The position numbers were made by a program, and so were the translations under genes. Under the pieces are notes generated by a model. It did no database searches. It was not told where the DNA came from and saw nothing but the letters and a program-made list of their open reading frames with translations. A DNA stretch of 64,000 bases from Vitellaria paradoxa (Eukaryota; Streptophyta; Magnoliopsida; Ericales; Sapotaceae), in contig CM034244.1 in the NCBI GenBank assembly GCA_019916065.1, positions 25,288,471-25,352,470 on the forward strand, given 5' to 3'. Of the stretch, positions 25,301-40,300 are shown one piece after another. Within the stretch, counting starts at the first letter, position 1. Each line of letters begins with the position of its first letter.

Positions 25301-28300
25301 CCCCAAGGACCCCTAATTCCAAGATATGGAAGGAGAATTGCTTATGATGCGGGTCTACCAATTGATGCTAAGGTTGCTAGTATTGTTCAAGACAAGCGGT
25401 GGAAATGGCCAAACCCGAGAACTTGGGAACTAAGAGAAGTAACCCTTGAATATCCTCCATCTTACTCACCCATTCTAACCATTGAAGATAAATTTATTTG
25501 GGAGGCATCTAAGACAAAGAAGTACAGTGCAAAAGCTACTTGGGAAGCAATAAGGGAGAAAGGATCAAAGGTACACTGGCATAGCTTGTTATGGTTCCCC
25601 AAGCATATACCACGACATAGTTTTATCCTTTGGTTAGCCATAAGGGAAAGGCTTAGCACGAAGGATAAACTAATGGCGTGGGGGATGAACATTGACCCCC
25701 TATGTGTCCTTTGCGGGCAAAGTAATGAAAACCTTGATCACATCTTCTTCTCATGCTCATTCTCAACCGAAGTTAGGAGGAACATATTGCAAAGATGCTT
25801 GCTAACCAAAGCTGTCCAGCCGTGGAAGCAAGAAGTATCTTGGGCTATGGGGAAGTTTAGTGGCAATGAGATACACAAGAGGATTTGCAAGATAGCATGG
25901 GCAGCCATGATCTACCATATATGGCGAGAAAGGAATACAAGAGCATTCAATGGATCACCTTCCTCGGTAACTAGTATGATAAACATGATTGCACATGATG
26001 TTAAAACTAGATGCTTAAGTAGTCCCTCTCCTAAAGTTTCAAATGTAAATATAGACTTTTGTAGAAGTTGGGGGATCTCATGTCATACATTCTAATGTAC
26101 TACGGGGGAATGCCCCTTTGAAGTTGTAAACTCTTCCCATAAATCCAAATCTATACTTAAATTACCAAAAAAAAAAAAGTCCGCATCTTTCTGACAGCCA
26201 GAGGAGACATATTTATCAGAAACTTGCCTGTTTATTTCCCACGGCTTTCTCCCATGTCTTTCTTAACTCCATAAATTTGAGGGTACCAAATCAATAGGGA
26301 ATAATTATTCCAAGTATTCCTTAACTAAAAAATTAAATTAACAGATCTGGTACCTGATCACACCCACATTGCCAAGTCTCAATGAATCCTGGCGTACTTT
26401 CAACCTTGCTTCTTGCCTCTCAGCCTTTGAAACAGATATCAAGAGATCAGATATTATCTTCATTCTCTGCATCAAAGAAGGAAACATGATGACTGTATCA
26501 GACTGACCAACCAACCAAACAACTAATGCGCATCAATTTCAAAGAAAGCAAAAGCTAATTAATTAGGATATAAATTTAAGGTCCAAACAACATATTGAGG
26601 AACAACAATGTTAAATCAAGACTAGAACAGCAATAATGGCTTAATAGTTCGACTCAAGTCTTAATGTGGAAATTTATAATGCATGAGTAAATTTTATAGG
26701 AGTTTTTGACTGTTATAACTCCATAGTATCTTCCCGTCTTTCTCTTTTAAGAGAAATGACTCCTAGAAATAACACAAGTACCAACTCAAAAGTCAATTCT
26801 AGATTAGAATGCTACTATGCAAATGGCTAAAATAAAGATATTCAAAAGTCAATTCTGGATTAGTCTTACTATTAGCATGTTCCTTCAATTCAAAGCCTTC
26901 TAATCAATAAAGCCACTTATGGATAGATTTTTCATCTTACAGGGAGATCATCTAGAATGCCGCTCTGCAAATGGCTAAATGAAGATATTATTTCTTAGGC
27001 TATTTCAGCTCAAACATTTTAATCTCCGCAGATGCTACTAGGAATGGACTAATGCAAATAAAATACAATACAACTAAACCCAACCCAACTCGATAAAGTC
27101 TTGGTCCCAAAGTAACCGTTGTCGGCTACATAAATCATCTTTGGATACATTTTCCATGAGATTATATGAAATTAGGATTCCTTACAATTTCAGTCCATAT
27201 AATCTTACATCTATCTTTTGTCCTCTTTACCCTTCTACGTAGATCCAAACACTCTTCCATACTAGCGCATCCAAGCTTTACGTTAGAAATGACCAAACGA
27301 CGACCCTTCATCAATTTCTCTTCTATTGTTGCTACATGAATTTTCTTTCAAACAAATTCATTTTTTTATCCTATATTTTTCCTTTTTCTTTCTCTTTTTT
27401 TTTTAAATATTACTATACATTCATCTTAACATCTTCATTTCCGTTACCCTGATCTTATGAGAGTGTTGCTTTTTAAGGGTCCAATACTTTGTATAGAGCA
27501 TAATTAGCCCTATAAACATCCTAAAAAAATTTCTTTCAACGTAGTTAGTATTTTTATAGTCGCATAGAACACTCTGAGGCTTTCTTTTCTTTTCTTTTTT
27601 CTTTTTTTTTTTTAATAGCTCAAGGTGTTCGGGCCACCTTATACACACTTCGATTAATCCCTGGGTCTTGAAATTAACAATCAGATAAGCCTCCAGTGGC
27701 TTTGAGAAGACTTGAACTAGGATAAAATATGTTACAAGGCTTTGACTACTCGCTCGAATCCTATGACTAACATAAATATGTTTCTAAAAATTTTTTTATT
27801 GTTACAAGGCTTTGACTAATAGCTCGAATCATATAACCAAACCAAACCAAGCCAAGCCAAGCCTTTTCCCACTAGGTGGGTTCAACTAGCTCGAATTATA
27901 TGACTAACATAAATATGTTTCTAAAAATTTTTTTATTCTAAACTAACCAGAAAGTACAATGATTAGAAATTTAATTCCATTCCAAATACATTTTGCTTCT
28001 CTAAGCTTGTTGCGGAGAGTTATTTACCGACTACTCTAGACTGGAACTGCAACATGCCCCTAGGTTCTCAAGATTGGCTTGTGTCATGAAGGAGAATTCA
28101 AATTTCTTGAGAGATAGAGGTGTCTCTTCTAGCTCTCAAAATGGTCAATTCACAAGCTGCCATCTTAGCCAAAACAACCTACTACCTAGGGGAATGTTCT
28201 CATGAAAACAATGTGACAACAACATTGTTGTGTCTATGTCATATAGACTTGTGTAAAGGTCTCGGGTTCCGTTATATGGCTGTGTCAACTACATCAAACT

Positions 28301-31300
28301 CTCATACCTAATGAATAGTAGTATACAAGTAGATTTTATATTTCTCAAATACATTTTCTCATAAAAATGGTATTCACAAACTAATATAGAACATATCATG
28401 TATAAGCTGAAAGTCTCATGCATAGTTATACGATAAACTACCATTTATACATACTTTGTTGGATGCATGTCCAACTAAATGTTAAGACATAAATCCTATA
28501 CTCTTGCCTGAGTGTTGAGTTTCCCATGAATACTCAGAAATGTTTTCATGAAACATCGCATTGCATTGTCTACTTTTTCTTTTTGAGAAGATCTCTTAGT
28601 AAATTATTGTTCTTCTGTCTGCTAGAGTAGGAACAGAGCCAACTCCAAAAACAGAAGCAAGGAACTTATTGGACCTCTTGACTTGAATCAAACGTTTTTC
28701 CAGAACCATTTTCAGACCTAACACAAGTAAAGCATGACAATCCAAATATCTCAACAAATCATCTTTTGGCTCACAATAAATATTCATCCCATCTGCTTAC
28801 TCCCCTCAGAACATCTAACAAGGATGAATCCACCACCATGCATTGCATTTGTGATATAAGTAAGAAGCACAGTTACGCTAAGATTACTAAAAATTGCAAG
28901 AAACCATGTGTTGGGACATAATAAAAAAACATATGTTTTTGTACATGTTTTACCTGTTATGAATTTGATTTTTTTATTAGAATTATATATTCGATAATGA
29001 ATAATAAAAATAGCCTAAAGTAATTTGGGCTAGCCCAAGTTACAGCATGTGTTAGCGTTGGGCTCAACTAATACATCATGAGCGGAAACCCCAAAATCAG
29101 AGCCATAGCCTGATCCTAATCACTCCAACCCCTGGTCCTGCTAATTTATAAAAGTTCATTTCATTTGGTTTCTGGTTTGTCTATCCCAAAAGGCAGCAGG
29201 TGAATGTGATGGAGATGTTATAAAAATATTTTGGAAATATTAAGAAAATATTTCCAAGAAATTTCGAAAGTATCAAAAAAATATGACATATACAAAGATG
29301 CTTAGAAACATAGATCTAAATCTATTTAAAACTACAGCATATAATAAATTAATTAAAAAACTTGTTATTTTGGTATAAATTGCATTTTAGTGTGATTAAC
29401 CTAACTTTGATAAAAAATTAGGATTGTTATCTTAATAAATGAAGAAGTTTCAGCCACTTTGAATGAAAAAACTATATATTGTTCCTTGCATTAGGTATAA
29501 GAATGATAATATATGAACGCTAAAACAGCAGCTTTTCGGCACATCACACAGCTTAAACATGGAAACAAATAAATATATATTTTAATGTAATATGTTCAAA
29601 TATTAAACCACGCTTTCTTATTGTCCACATTACACAACAAAAAATGTGTGAATATAAAGATTGTAGGTGACAAAATACTACATAGGACCCACCATAGCCA
29701 CCATTGTGCAACCGCGACAACATCATGTTCTATCAGGGGATGTTGAGGGGCCCCCGAATGCCAACTTCCCTTTGGTTGTGGATACCCCACCCCCACAGTT
29801 GGGGGCATCTTTAGGATGGAGGATTATCCTTATTTGCACCATCAATATGAGAATCAACTCACTGAGTCAGGAGCAAGGACCAAAGACTCCCATAACTCCA
29901 GCCTCCTGCAAGGTGTTCTCCCTTTGAGAAACCTTGAGGGAGGTAACAACTTATAGCAAGACCACTGGGGACAAGCGAATTAGTAGCTAAAGTTACTAGA
30001 TTCGTCGAGGCCTCCTCGATCAAACCAAGGAGAGAGAGAAACCGATACATTAATGCGACTGCGCCAAAATTTAATATCCTCAACTACACCGCCAGACGCC
30101 ACTCCCCTATTCGACCACAGATCCCAACACCTTGAGCTTCCCAATACTTCAGACTGACATCCGAGCATCCGTCACCTCCAACCCCAAATACCTATACCTT
30201 AGACTAACCTCTGAGGTGTAGTCCCCTCACCAAACCAAACAAAACCAAACCAAACCAAGCCAAGCATTTTCCCACTAGGTGGGGTCTACCTATACTACTA
30301 TGCTATCATTAGCCAATTCTCCCATCAAGTTCACAAGAACTATAAATAACTCCACTCTTCCCACATTTATTACATTACATTCAATTCGTACCTACCAGAT
30401 CTCTCTCTCTCTCTCTCCCCATCTTACTCCAAGTTGCCCAAACTCTCACCCCGCTCGTATCCAGTGTGATTCCACTATTGACAACGATGACCAGCATTAT
30501 TTCTAAATGATTGGAGCAAACCATGTTACTTCAATCCCCCACAAAGACCTATTATCAATCTTAGAAAATTATATATAAAAGGAAAATTGAGAGTTCTGGA
30601 GTTTTCTAATTAGTAAAAAGTCTAAAGGGGAGAAATCAATGAGTACAATTTTACAATTTTCAAACTTACCATTTAGTACAAACGTCCTAAAGCCACTCAC
30701 ATGTCCGACCGGGAAAAAAGACCAAATTCCCATGAGTTTTGGAGCCTTTTTTTTTTTTTTTGGTCTTCACAAGCCTTTTAAACTCCTCTCCAACCTTTCC
30801 TCTAATTAGGAGACAAGACACCTAACCCTTCCTTTCGATTCTAAGTCCTAGTATCACTGCAAAACCTCACTTCTAGCTTCTAGATTGTCCAACTTATTGT
30901 TTAAACTTTTCAACTCCTTTTTTATAAGCTTCAATGACCTTGCTTGAACATAATTGGAATTGTCCTACAAAACCTTGAACCCTATCTCGAAAAACTGGAT
31001 CTTGCAATCATGTATTTTTTATCTAATCACACATTAAAACCACGACACTACAGAAATACAGGAAGATGGTCCACCGCTTCATCACTAACATACAACCAAC
31101 TAATCCCCCCTCCTGTAGAAACTTTGTTGAGGTGACCTTATTACCCACGTTAATGTATATTCATGTACCTAGTATTCATGTATCTAGGGGATATGTACTT
31201 AGTCTAGGTTCTTTGTATAATATTTATTGTATGTTTATAAACACTAATTAGTAACAACCTATTTGAGTGTGTCAAGCCTTTCAGTAAGTCTTTTTCTAGC

Positions 31301-34300
31301 TCACATGGTATCAGTGTGTTAAAGAATCAAACCCAAAAAGTCTCCGTTCTTCACTGCTTAGTCACGACGTCCTCATCCTCATCCTCATCCTCACTAACGA
31401 TTGAGTGTATCTCATCACTCATTATTTGTGTTTGATCAAAAACACCTACGAAGAAATCACCTGTTGCTGACAACAGAACCCCCTTGCCGGAAAGTCAGCC
31501 ACGCGCGCACATACACCTTTTAGTCCTCAGCGTGTGACTCCTACTCGCAATACCTTTGCCAGCGCGTGAGCGCACTTGACCCACTATCCTCATCTCCGGT
31601 TGCTTCGGCGTGATTGTTCACCTCCGACGAGCTCAATGGTTATGTCCATTTACTGTTTTGGGCTTGTCTCCGAAAGTTTATCTTATTTGACTACTGTTCT
31701 CTGCTTGTTTATTCTTCTCTGAGGTAACCAAGTAAAATAAGTGTTACTCATTTGTTTGTCCTTCTTGTCATAGTGGAATTCAAACCCTTTGGTTCTATTG
31801 CATCCCTTCGATTGACTACACGAAAACTGAACAGGGATAATTACAATCAATGGTCAAAGATTGTCAGAATTACTTTGACAGGTTATGGCAAACAAAAGCA
31901 TCTTACTGAGTTAGCCCCTGCCTCAACTGTAAAAAGGTATGATACGTGGGTTCAAGAGGATGCACACATTGTTAGTCTCTTATGGGATTCCATCATGCCT
32001 TAGGTTGTTGATATGTGTACTCACTTTGATAACTGTAAATAGATTTGGGAGTATGTCCGTCTATAATTCTCCAGTAACTTGACTCGCGTGTAAAATTTAT
32101 CTAGTGAGTTCATTTAGTTACAGCAATCTCGTAAGCCAGTTACGAACTATTTTGCTTCCCCAAAACAAGTCTATGTGGAGTTGAACCTAATTTAACCTTT
32201 GTCAACGGATATTCATAAAATGCAAAAGCAAAATAAGCAAATGGTGGTACTTCGATTCCTTGTAGGCCTTGACCCATAATTTGAACCAGTGAAGGTTTAG
32301 ATACTTAGTGGAACCTTTCTCCCTTTATTTGCTAAGACCTATTCAAGGGTTATGTGAGTTGTATCTCGAGATTCTTCAGTTCGTCTAGATCCCTTAATTT
32401 GCCCTTGTCAGTCATACACCCCCATCTCATATTGACAGTCGTGGTAATCATGGTGACTATGGCGAGAACGGGAGTGGACGTGGACGAGGGGGATGTGGCA
32501 AAGGATCTCGGCCTCGTTGCACAGATTGTGGTAATCTTGGGCATACCCATGAGAAGTGTTGGGATTTGATTGAAAGACCCCCACATATGGCAAATAAAAC
32601 TTCTTCTGATGCTTCTACAGCCACTTCTACTACTAGCAAGCATCCACAGACTATAACTCTTTCTGAAAAAGAGTATTCAAGGCTCCTACAGTATCAAACA
32701 GCTTATCATGCCTCTCTCCTTTCTGCTTCCATTGCTCATCAAGGTAATTCAATTGCATGTCTCTCCACTCATCCTTTTCCCTCTGGTGCTTCCAATCATA
32801 TGTGTGAAACATCTACATTATTTTTTGGTGTTCAATATCCTACCTCCCCCAACAATTACTTTAGCCAATAGGTCAACCATCTTAGTCAATGGTGTTAGTA
32901 CAGTGATTCCTTCTCCTTCTCTTTCTTTAACTTCAGTGTTTTATGTTCCCTCTTTTCCTTTTAATTCGATGTCTGTTAGTCAACTTACTAAACACCATAA
33001 TTGTTCAGTGACCTTTCCAAATTCTGCTGTTATTTAGGATATGAAGACAAGAGAGAAGATTGACGAAGGGCATAAAACTGGAGGCGTCTACTATCTTGAT
33101 ATGCCATTACCTCGAGCTTCTCCTACAGTAGCCTCTCCTCTAGAGGTGTTCATTGTAATCTTGGTCATCCATCCTTGGATAGGCTATAAAACACATGGTT
33201 CTTAGTTTACATCATTTACTGTCATTAAATTGTGAGACTGTCAATTGGGAAAGCATCATCGTATGCCTTTTGCTTCCAGAGTCAATAGAATGTCATCTAG
33301 TCCGTTTTCGTTAGTTTATTCAGATGTTTGAGGTCCTAATCAAGTTATTTCAAAGTTAGGGTTTTGGTATTTTGTCACCTTTGTGGATGATTTTTCAAGA
33401 ATTACATAGATTTATTTAATGAAAGATCGTTATGAGCAGTTTTCTATTTTTCAAGCTTTTTGTACTAAAATTAAAACCCAATTTGATGTACCTGTGCGAA
33501 TTTTTTGTAGTGATAATGCAAAAATATATTTTTCTAAACCTTTTGTTGACTTCATGACCTCTTGTTTTATGCTTCATCAGTCTTCTTGTTCCCATACACC
33601 GCAACAAAATGGGGTTACTGAAGGAAAGATTTGCATCTTATTGAAACAGCTCGATATCTACTTTTTCAAATGAATGTTCCCAAAATCTTACGAAGTGATG
33701 TTTTAACTGCATGTCATTTAATTAATCGCTTGCCATCTTCTGTTCTCAAAAGGATTAATCCCTTATTCTGTGTTGGTGCCTAACAAACCTTTGTTTTTCC
33801 TTCCATCTCGGATTTTTGGGTGCATTTCCTTTGTTCATCAATTGGCTCCTGGAATTGATAAACTAGATGCCCAGGCTCATAAGTGCAGCTTCTTAGGGTA
33901 TTCTAGGTTACAAAAGGGTTATCACTGTTATAATCCTCTTCTTAACCAATTCTTTGTTTGTGCAAATATCACTTTCTTTGAGTCTACCCCGTTCTTCTCT
34001 TAACCTCAATCTCAATCCAGCCTTAATGAGACTTCCTTTTCCTTTTCTCCCAGTTGAATCAATTTCAGCTAATCACCATACTCTTCTAAATCCATCTGGT
34101 CGTTTGTCTCGTCCTATTTGCAGATATATACTTGGCGTCAAGAAGTGACTACTCCAACTCCTACTTCTAGTGCTTCGCCACTAGGTTCTCTTATGCTGCC
34201 TGCTCCTGTAAGTAATTTAAATGTTCCTACCGCTCTTCAAAACGCTAAACATTCTTGCACTTTCATACTATCTTTAGTTTTGTGCATTATCACGTTCCAA

Positions 34301-37300
34301 TCGTTCATTTGTTTCATCTTTTTCCGTTGTTTCTATTCCTAACACTATTTCTAAATCACTTTCTCACCCTGGGTGGCATTTTGCCATAGACGATAAGATG
34401 TCTGTTCTTCGAGCTAATGATACTTGGGACCTTGCTACTCTTCCGCCAAATAAGTCTGCGGTTGGTTGTCACTGGATATATACTATTAAGGTTCATCCTG
34501 ATGGTAATGCGGACAAGTTAAAGACGCGTTTGGTTGCAAAAAGGTATACTCAAGTCTATGATTTGGAATTCTCTAAGACTTTTTCTCCTGTTACTACGAT
34601 TACCTCTATTCGTTTTATTCTCTCTCTAACTGCAGTCTATCATTGGTCTATACACTAACTTGATGTGAAAAATGCATTTCTGCATGGTAATCTTGCTGAG
34701 TAAGTATATATGGAGCAACCTCCTGGGTTTGTTGCTCAAGGGGAATCTGGGTTGGTTTTGCAACTAAAAAAATCATTATATAGCCTGAAACACTCTCCTC
34801 GAGCATGGTTTGGCCGATTTAGCACTGTTGTCACTAAATTTGGCCTAGTTCGTTGTGGAGTCGATCATTCAATTTTTTATCATCATTCTTCTAAAGGAAG
34901 GATTTAACTCCTTGTGTATGTAGATAATATTATTATCACAGGTGATGATTCACAAGACATTATTGACCTAAAGTTGTTCCTTCAAAGTAAGTTTAGTACC
35001 AAGGATTTGGGACCACTGAAGTACTTGGGAATAGAGGTTGCCCGATCACGAATAGGTATTTCTCTTTCTCAAAGAAAGTATGTTCTTGATTTATTGACTG
35101 AGAGAGGTATGTTATGTTCTAAACCTGTGGACACTCCAATGGATCCAAATGCCAAGTTGGCAACTGACCAGGGAGAATTATTACATGAACCTAGCCAGTA
35201 TCAGAGATTAGTTGGGAAGCTAAACTACTTGACAGTCACCGGACTTGATATATCTTTTGCTACGAGTGTGAACAGTTAGTTCTCAAAAATTATCTCATAG
35301 CAGTCATTGGGATACTATTGTCAGGATTTTGAGATACTTGAAAAATACACCTAGTAGAGACTTATTATACAAGGACAGTGGACATGCTTTAGTTCAATGA
35401 TACACTGGTACAAACTAAGTTGGGTTACCATCAGATAAACGATCCACTACTGAATATTGTATCTTTGTTGAAGGAAATGTAGTATCCTGGAAGAGTAGAA
35501 AGTAGACAGTAGTAGCACGATCAAGTGCTGAGTCAAAATATAGAGTCATGGCACACACATCTTGTGAGTTGATTTGAATACAACACATCTAAAAGGAATT
35601 AGAAGTTCATTATTCACAATCCATGGAGTTATTATGTCATAATCAGACTGCGATTCATGTTGCCTCAAATCCAATAAACATATTGAGGTCGACTATCATT
35701 TTGTCAAAGAAAAGATTCTACAGAATGTGATTAAAATTAGTTCTGTAGAGTCTAAAGACTAACTTGCTGATTTTTTTTTTTTTTTTGAAAAAGATAAGTA
35801 AAATATTATTTCAAAAGAAAACCAGATATAAGCATCAGGATGATGCTTATAAAACATAATAACTTTACAAAACTACCCAACACCTGTGTTCATCTCAAAA
35901 TATCAAAAAAATTCAAAAAATAACAAAGATCAAACTGCCCTCCCTCACCCAACCATACAAACAGCGTAGGAATAAACTCTTTATCTTCAAAGCAGTCCTT
36001 ATGTCATCCACAAATATCCTCCTGTTGCGCTCTTTCCAAATTATCCAAAAAAGACAAAATGGAGCCAAGTTCCAAATGGGTTTTATCCTCTTCGCCAAAG
36101 ATTGTCCCTACCAAATCAAAAGAAAACTACAAGATCTTCCGGAAAGCACATATGAACTCCAAAACAATTAAGTATCAAGCTCCATAACTCAGCAAACCAA
36201 GTGTAGTGAATAAAAAGATGTGCAATAGATTCCTCGTGCTTTAGACACAAGGAGCACCGATTAGCTAAATAGTATCCTCGGTGCTGAAGATTATCCATCG
36301 TCAAAATCTTTCCTTTAACAGCACACCAAGAGAAGAAAATAACTCTAGTAGGAACTGCAGCTTTCCAGATCTTCAACCATGGAAAAACATCCTTGTTACT
36401 ACCTTGTAAAAAAGAATAAAAGGACTTCACGGAAAAAATCTTGCTCCTTGATTGCCTCCAAACAACAGAATCTGTATCATTTGTCAACTGAACAGAATAA
36501 AGTAATTCCATCAGTGACAGTAGGCTATCAAGCTCCCAGTCATTAACATTCTTGCGTAACAGCAAAGACCAATTACTTTGAATGCCAACACCATTGCAGT
36601 AATCTGAGACACATGCCTCTTTGTTTGCTACAATTGCAAAGATTTCTGGAAAAACATCTGAAAGACAGCCAATTCCTAACCAATCTAGTTTCTAGAATAA
36701 AATTTTGTCACCTTTTCCAACTTGCCATGAAATACATCTACTAAAAGTCTGCCAAAGCCTCCTTATTCCTTTCCATAAACCAGTACCATAAGAACTAGAA
36801 ACAGAAGTAGAGGACCACCCTCCAAACTCTTCACCATATTTGATTGCAATCAAATTCTTCTGGAGTCTGTTATCTTCCTATGGATATCTCCAAAGCCATT
36901 TGCCTAACAAAGCTTCGTTATTCAGTTTCAATTGTCGAAATCCCACTCCACCAGCCTCTAAAGGTTTACAAACGGCCTTCCAGTTCACAAGACTATGTTT
37001 GTAAACGAGGAAATCTCTTTGCATACTCTCCAATTCCTTGATTACTGAGATTGGGGCTGTAAATAAAGAGATGAAATAAGTTGGTAGGCTAGATAGATCA
37101 CTCTTAATTAATGTAACCCTAGCCCCAGTCGATAAGTATTTGAGCTTCCAATTAGCCAATCTGCTCCTACATTTCTCCAAAACAGGATCCCAAACATTTT
37201 TAGATTTGTAAGGTAGTTCCAAAGGCAAACCAAGATATGTAGTAGGAAAAGAGCCAATCTTACAACCCAAACTATTTGCCAAATCAGTCAAACCATCCAA

Positions 37301-40300
37301 ATCACCAATTGCCATAACCTCAAATTTTTTAAGATTAATGTTTAAACCAGTAACCACCTCAAACCCCAATAATGTGCAGCGTAAATGACCCAATTGCATC
37401 AAATCTACCCCACAAAATATGGTTGAGTCATCAGCAAACAACAAATGAGATATACTGAAAGGAGATCTATCAATGCTTCCGACTGAAAATCCTTCAATAA
37501 ATCCAGCTGCTTCCATTTGCTGCAACATACTCAACACTTCCATGACTAAGATAAAAAGAAAAGGAGAAAGAGGATCTCCTTGCCTTAATCCTCAGGAAGA
37601 AGCAAAAAAATCTTTAGGAGAACCATTGATCAGAATTGAGAATCTAGCAGTTGATAGGCACCATTTGATCCATTAGCACCATTTGCTGCCAAATCCCATT
37701 CTGCCTAACAAGTAAATCAAGAAATTCCAATTAACATGGTCAAAAGCTTTCTCAATATCCAATTTACAAACAATACCAGGCTCCTTATTCTTAGTCTTCG
37801 AGTCCAAAATCACATTTGCTACTTCAACAGCATCCAAAATCTGTCTTCCACCCACAAAAGCATTCTGAGAAGATGAAATCAGAGGATCCAAGACTGTTTT
37901 TAATCTTCTAGCAAGCACCTTGGAAAGGATTTTATAAACCGCCCCATCCAGATTGATAGGCCTAAAATCTTTAACATCCACTGCACCAGGCTTCGTAGGA
38001 ACTAAAGCAATGAATGGAGAATTCATGCTTCTAACAAATTTGCTGCTTTTGTGGAACTCAGGAAAAAACTGCAATAGATCTTCTTTAAAAACACTCCAGC
38101 AGCTCTAAAAAAAAAGCAATAATCCATCCATCTGGTCCAGGTGCTTTATCTCCATTAAGATCTTTGAGAGCCTGGAAGATTTCTTTATCAGAAAAAGGCT
38201 TTTCAAGATCCTTAGCATCAATGGAACTGAGCTGAGAAAATTCCAAATCATCAACCTTTGGCCGCCAAATAGCCTCTTCTTCAAATAGTTGCCGGTAAAA
38301 GTGCAAAATGCCTTGCCTAAAGACTAACTTGTTGATTTGTTTACCAAAACTCTAAGGGGACCTAGATTAAGGTTTATTTGTAACAAGTTTGAAATATATG
38401 ACATATATGCTCCAACTTGAGCGGAAGTGTTAGTATATGTTAATGTTTATTTATGTACCTAGCATTCATATATCTAGCAGATAAATAGCTAGTCTAGGTT
38501 CTTTGTATAGTATTTATTGTATGTGTATATTATATGTATATAAATACCAATTAGTGACAATTCACACAATGTGTCAAGCCTTTCAGTAAATCCTTTCTTA
38601 GTTTACAACCCACAACCCTAGTTTCTTCCGTTGACATTCCCTCCATATTTGTTTCTTAAGAAGATAAACCACATTCACCGTCCAATCTTTTAACATATAA
38701 ATCTAATAGCCACCCTACTTCTTAGGCATCTAGCCCCCTCAAATTAGAAGGAATAATTCTATGTTCATGATGAATGGTAATAATCCACATGCACATTTTA
38801 GAAGCGCAATGCTTGCCATCCTTAATCCTTCTATCATAATTTATTGGACTGAATAAATCTTTTACTTCCTATGCCGACCCTGCATTACCTCGAGATCTTT
38901 ACCACTTCTCAACTACTTCAAACCTGGTAGCATCTACAAACCAACATATATCCTGATTAATTTGCTGAAGCCTATTATGCTTTTTAATACTTGCCCTAAT
39001 ATGTCAGTTTCTTCATCCTCTTTATGCCAAAACAGGCTCCTCCAAAGCAATGTTCTTCAACATTTCAAAAAATTGAGTTGATTCTTTTTTTTATTCTCTT
39101 GTCTTCCATGTGTAGTTGGTTATTGGGAGGTATAGAACCGAACTTGAGTCCCTTTATGACTTTTGTTGAGAATATCATTGCATAGGTTTTTTTTTTTTTT
39201 TTTCGGTCCTTGGAATTTCCTTAATACCCTTTTTATTTATTTAATAAAATTTCTGTTGATTTAAAAAAAAAAAAAAAGCAAAGTTCCTTAAGTCAATAAT
39301 ATCTCCACATGGGTATAATCCACCCATCTCACTAGTTCTTCTTTCATATCTCTTCAATTAAAAGAGAGGCTAATGGATCAAATAACCCAAAATCCTCAAG
39401 AGTCCTAATACAGGAGCCACCATTGCATCGGGGACACTCCTCCTTTCTGCCTTGACCTGCCTTCTTCAGAAAACTATTTTTTTTTGAAAAAGATAAGTAA
39501 AATTTTATTTCAACTAACAGATATAAGCATCAGGATGATGCTTACAAAAACAATGTAACTTTACAAAACTACCCAACATCTATGATTAGCTCAGAGTATC
39601 AAGAAAATTCAAAAAAGAGCAAAGATCAAGATCACTTCCCTCTCTCACCCAACCATATAAATAGCTTAGGAAAAAAACTTTTTATCTTCAAAGCAATCCA
39701 CTTGTCATCCTCAAATATCCTCCTGTTGCGCTCTTTCCAAATTATCCAAAGACAAAATGGAGCCAAATTCCAAGTATGTTTTATCCTCTTTGCCAAAGAT
39801 TGTCACCACCAAATCAAAAGGAAACTACCAAGATCTTCCGGAAAGCACATATGGACTCCAAAATAATTAAGAATCAAGCTCCATAGCTCAGCCAACTAGG
39901 TGCAATGAATAAAAGATGAGCAATAGATTCCTCTTGCTTTAGACACAACGGGCATCGATTAGCTAAAAGATATCCATGGTGCTGTAGGTTATCCTTCGTC
40001 AAAATCTTTCCTTTAACAGCACACCAACAGAAGAAAATAACTCTAGTAGGGACGGTAGCTTTCCAGATCTTCGGCCATGGAAAAACATCCTTGTTACAAC
40101 CTTGTAAGAAGGAATAAGGATTTCAAGGAAAAAACCTTGTTCCTTAATTGCCTCCAAACAACAGAATCTGTAGTATTAGTCAACTGAGCAGTACAAAGTA
40201 ATTCCATCAGTGACATTAGGCTATCAAACTCCCAGTCATTCACATTCCTGCATAACTGCACTATCTAACTGCTTTGGATGCCAACACCGTTGCAGTAATC

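Larger units (their letters stand above)
26467..31142 (-). other. TSL intron DNA, right of the 26-kb exon
   Basis: No gene is supported in this 4.7 kb. Contents: a direct repeat around GCAAATGGCTAAA (26820 and 26967), RTE-like LINE tails, a 70-bp tandem duplication at 27731, a CT microsatellite near 30395-30418, and a T run near 30749. Confidence 0.5.
31148..38607 (+). mobile_element. Old copia retrotransposon split by a LINE
   Basis: LTRs at 31148-31305 and 38428-38607, flanked by target duplication ACCCA (31143-31147 and 38608-38612). Primer-binding site TGGTATCAGTGTG is at 31306 and a purine-rich tract (TTGAGCGGAAG) precedes 38428. The two LTRs differ widely, so it is old. The LINE at 35771-38316 is nested in its RNase H end. 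Without that the element is about 4.9 kb. Confidence 0.85.

Noticed and set aside
27731..27936. CRISPR-like direct repeats
   Set aside because: Only two units, in a plant intron, one of them split by a retroposon. The same reasoning excludes the 82-bp repeat at 17704 and the duplications at 4687 and 26820.
29596..30506. Several short overlapping frames on both strands
   Set aside because: No family is recognisable and the frames are mutually overlapping intron sequence. I see no support for a gene.
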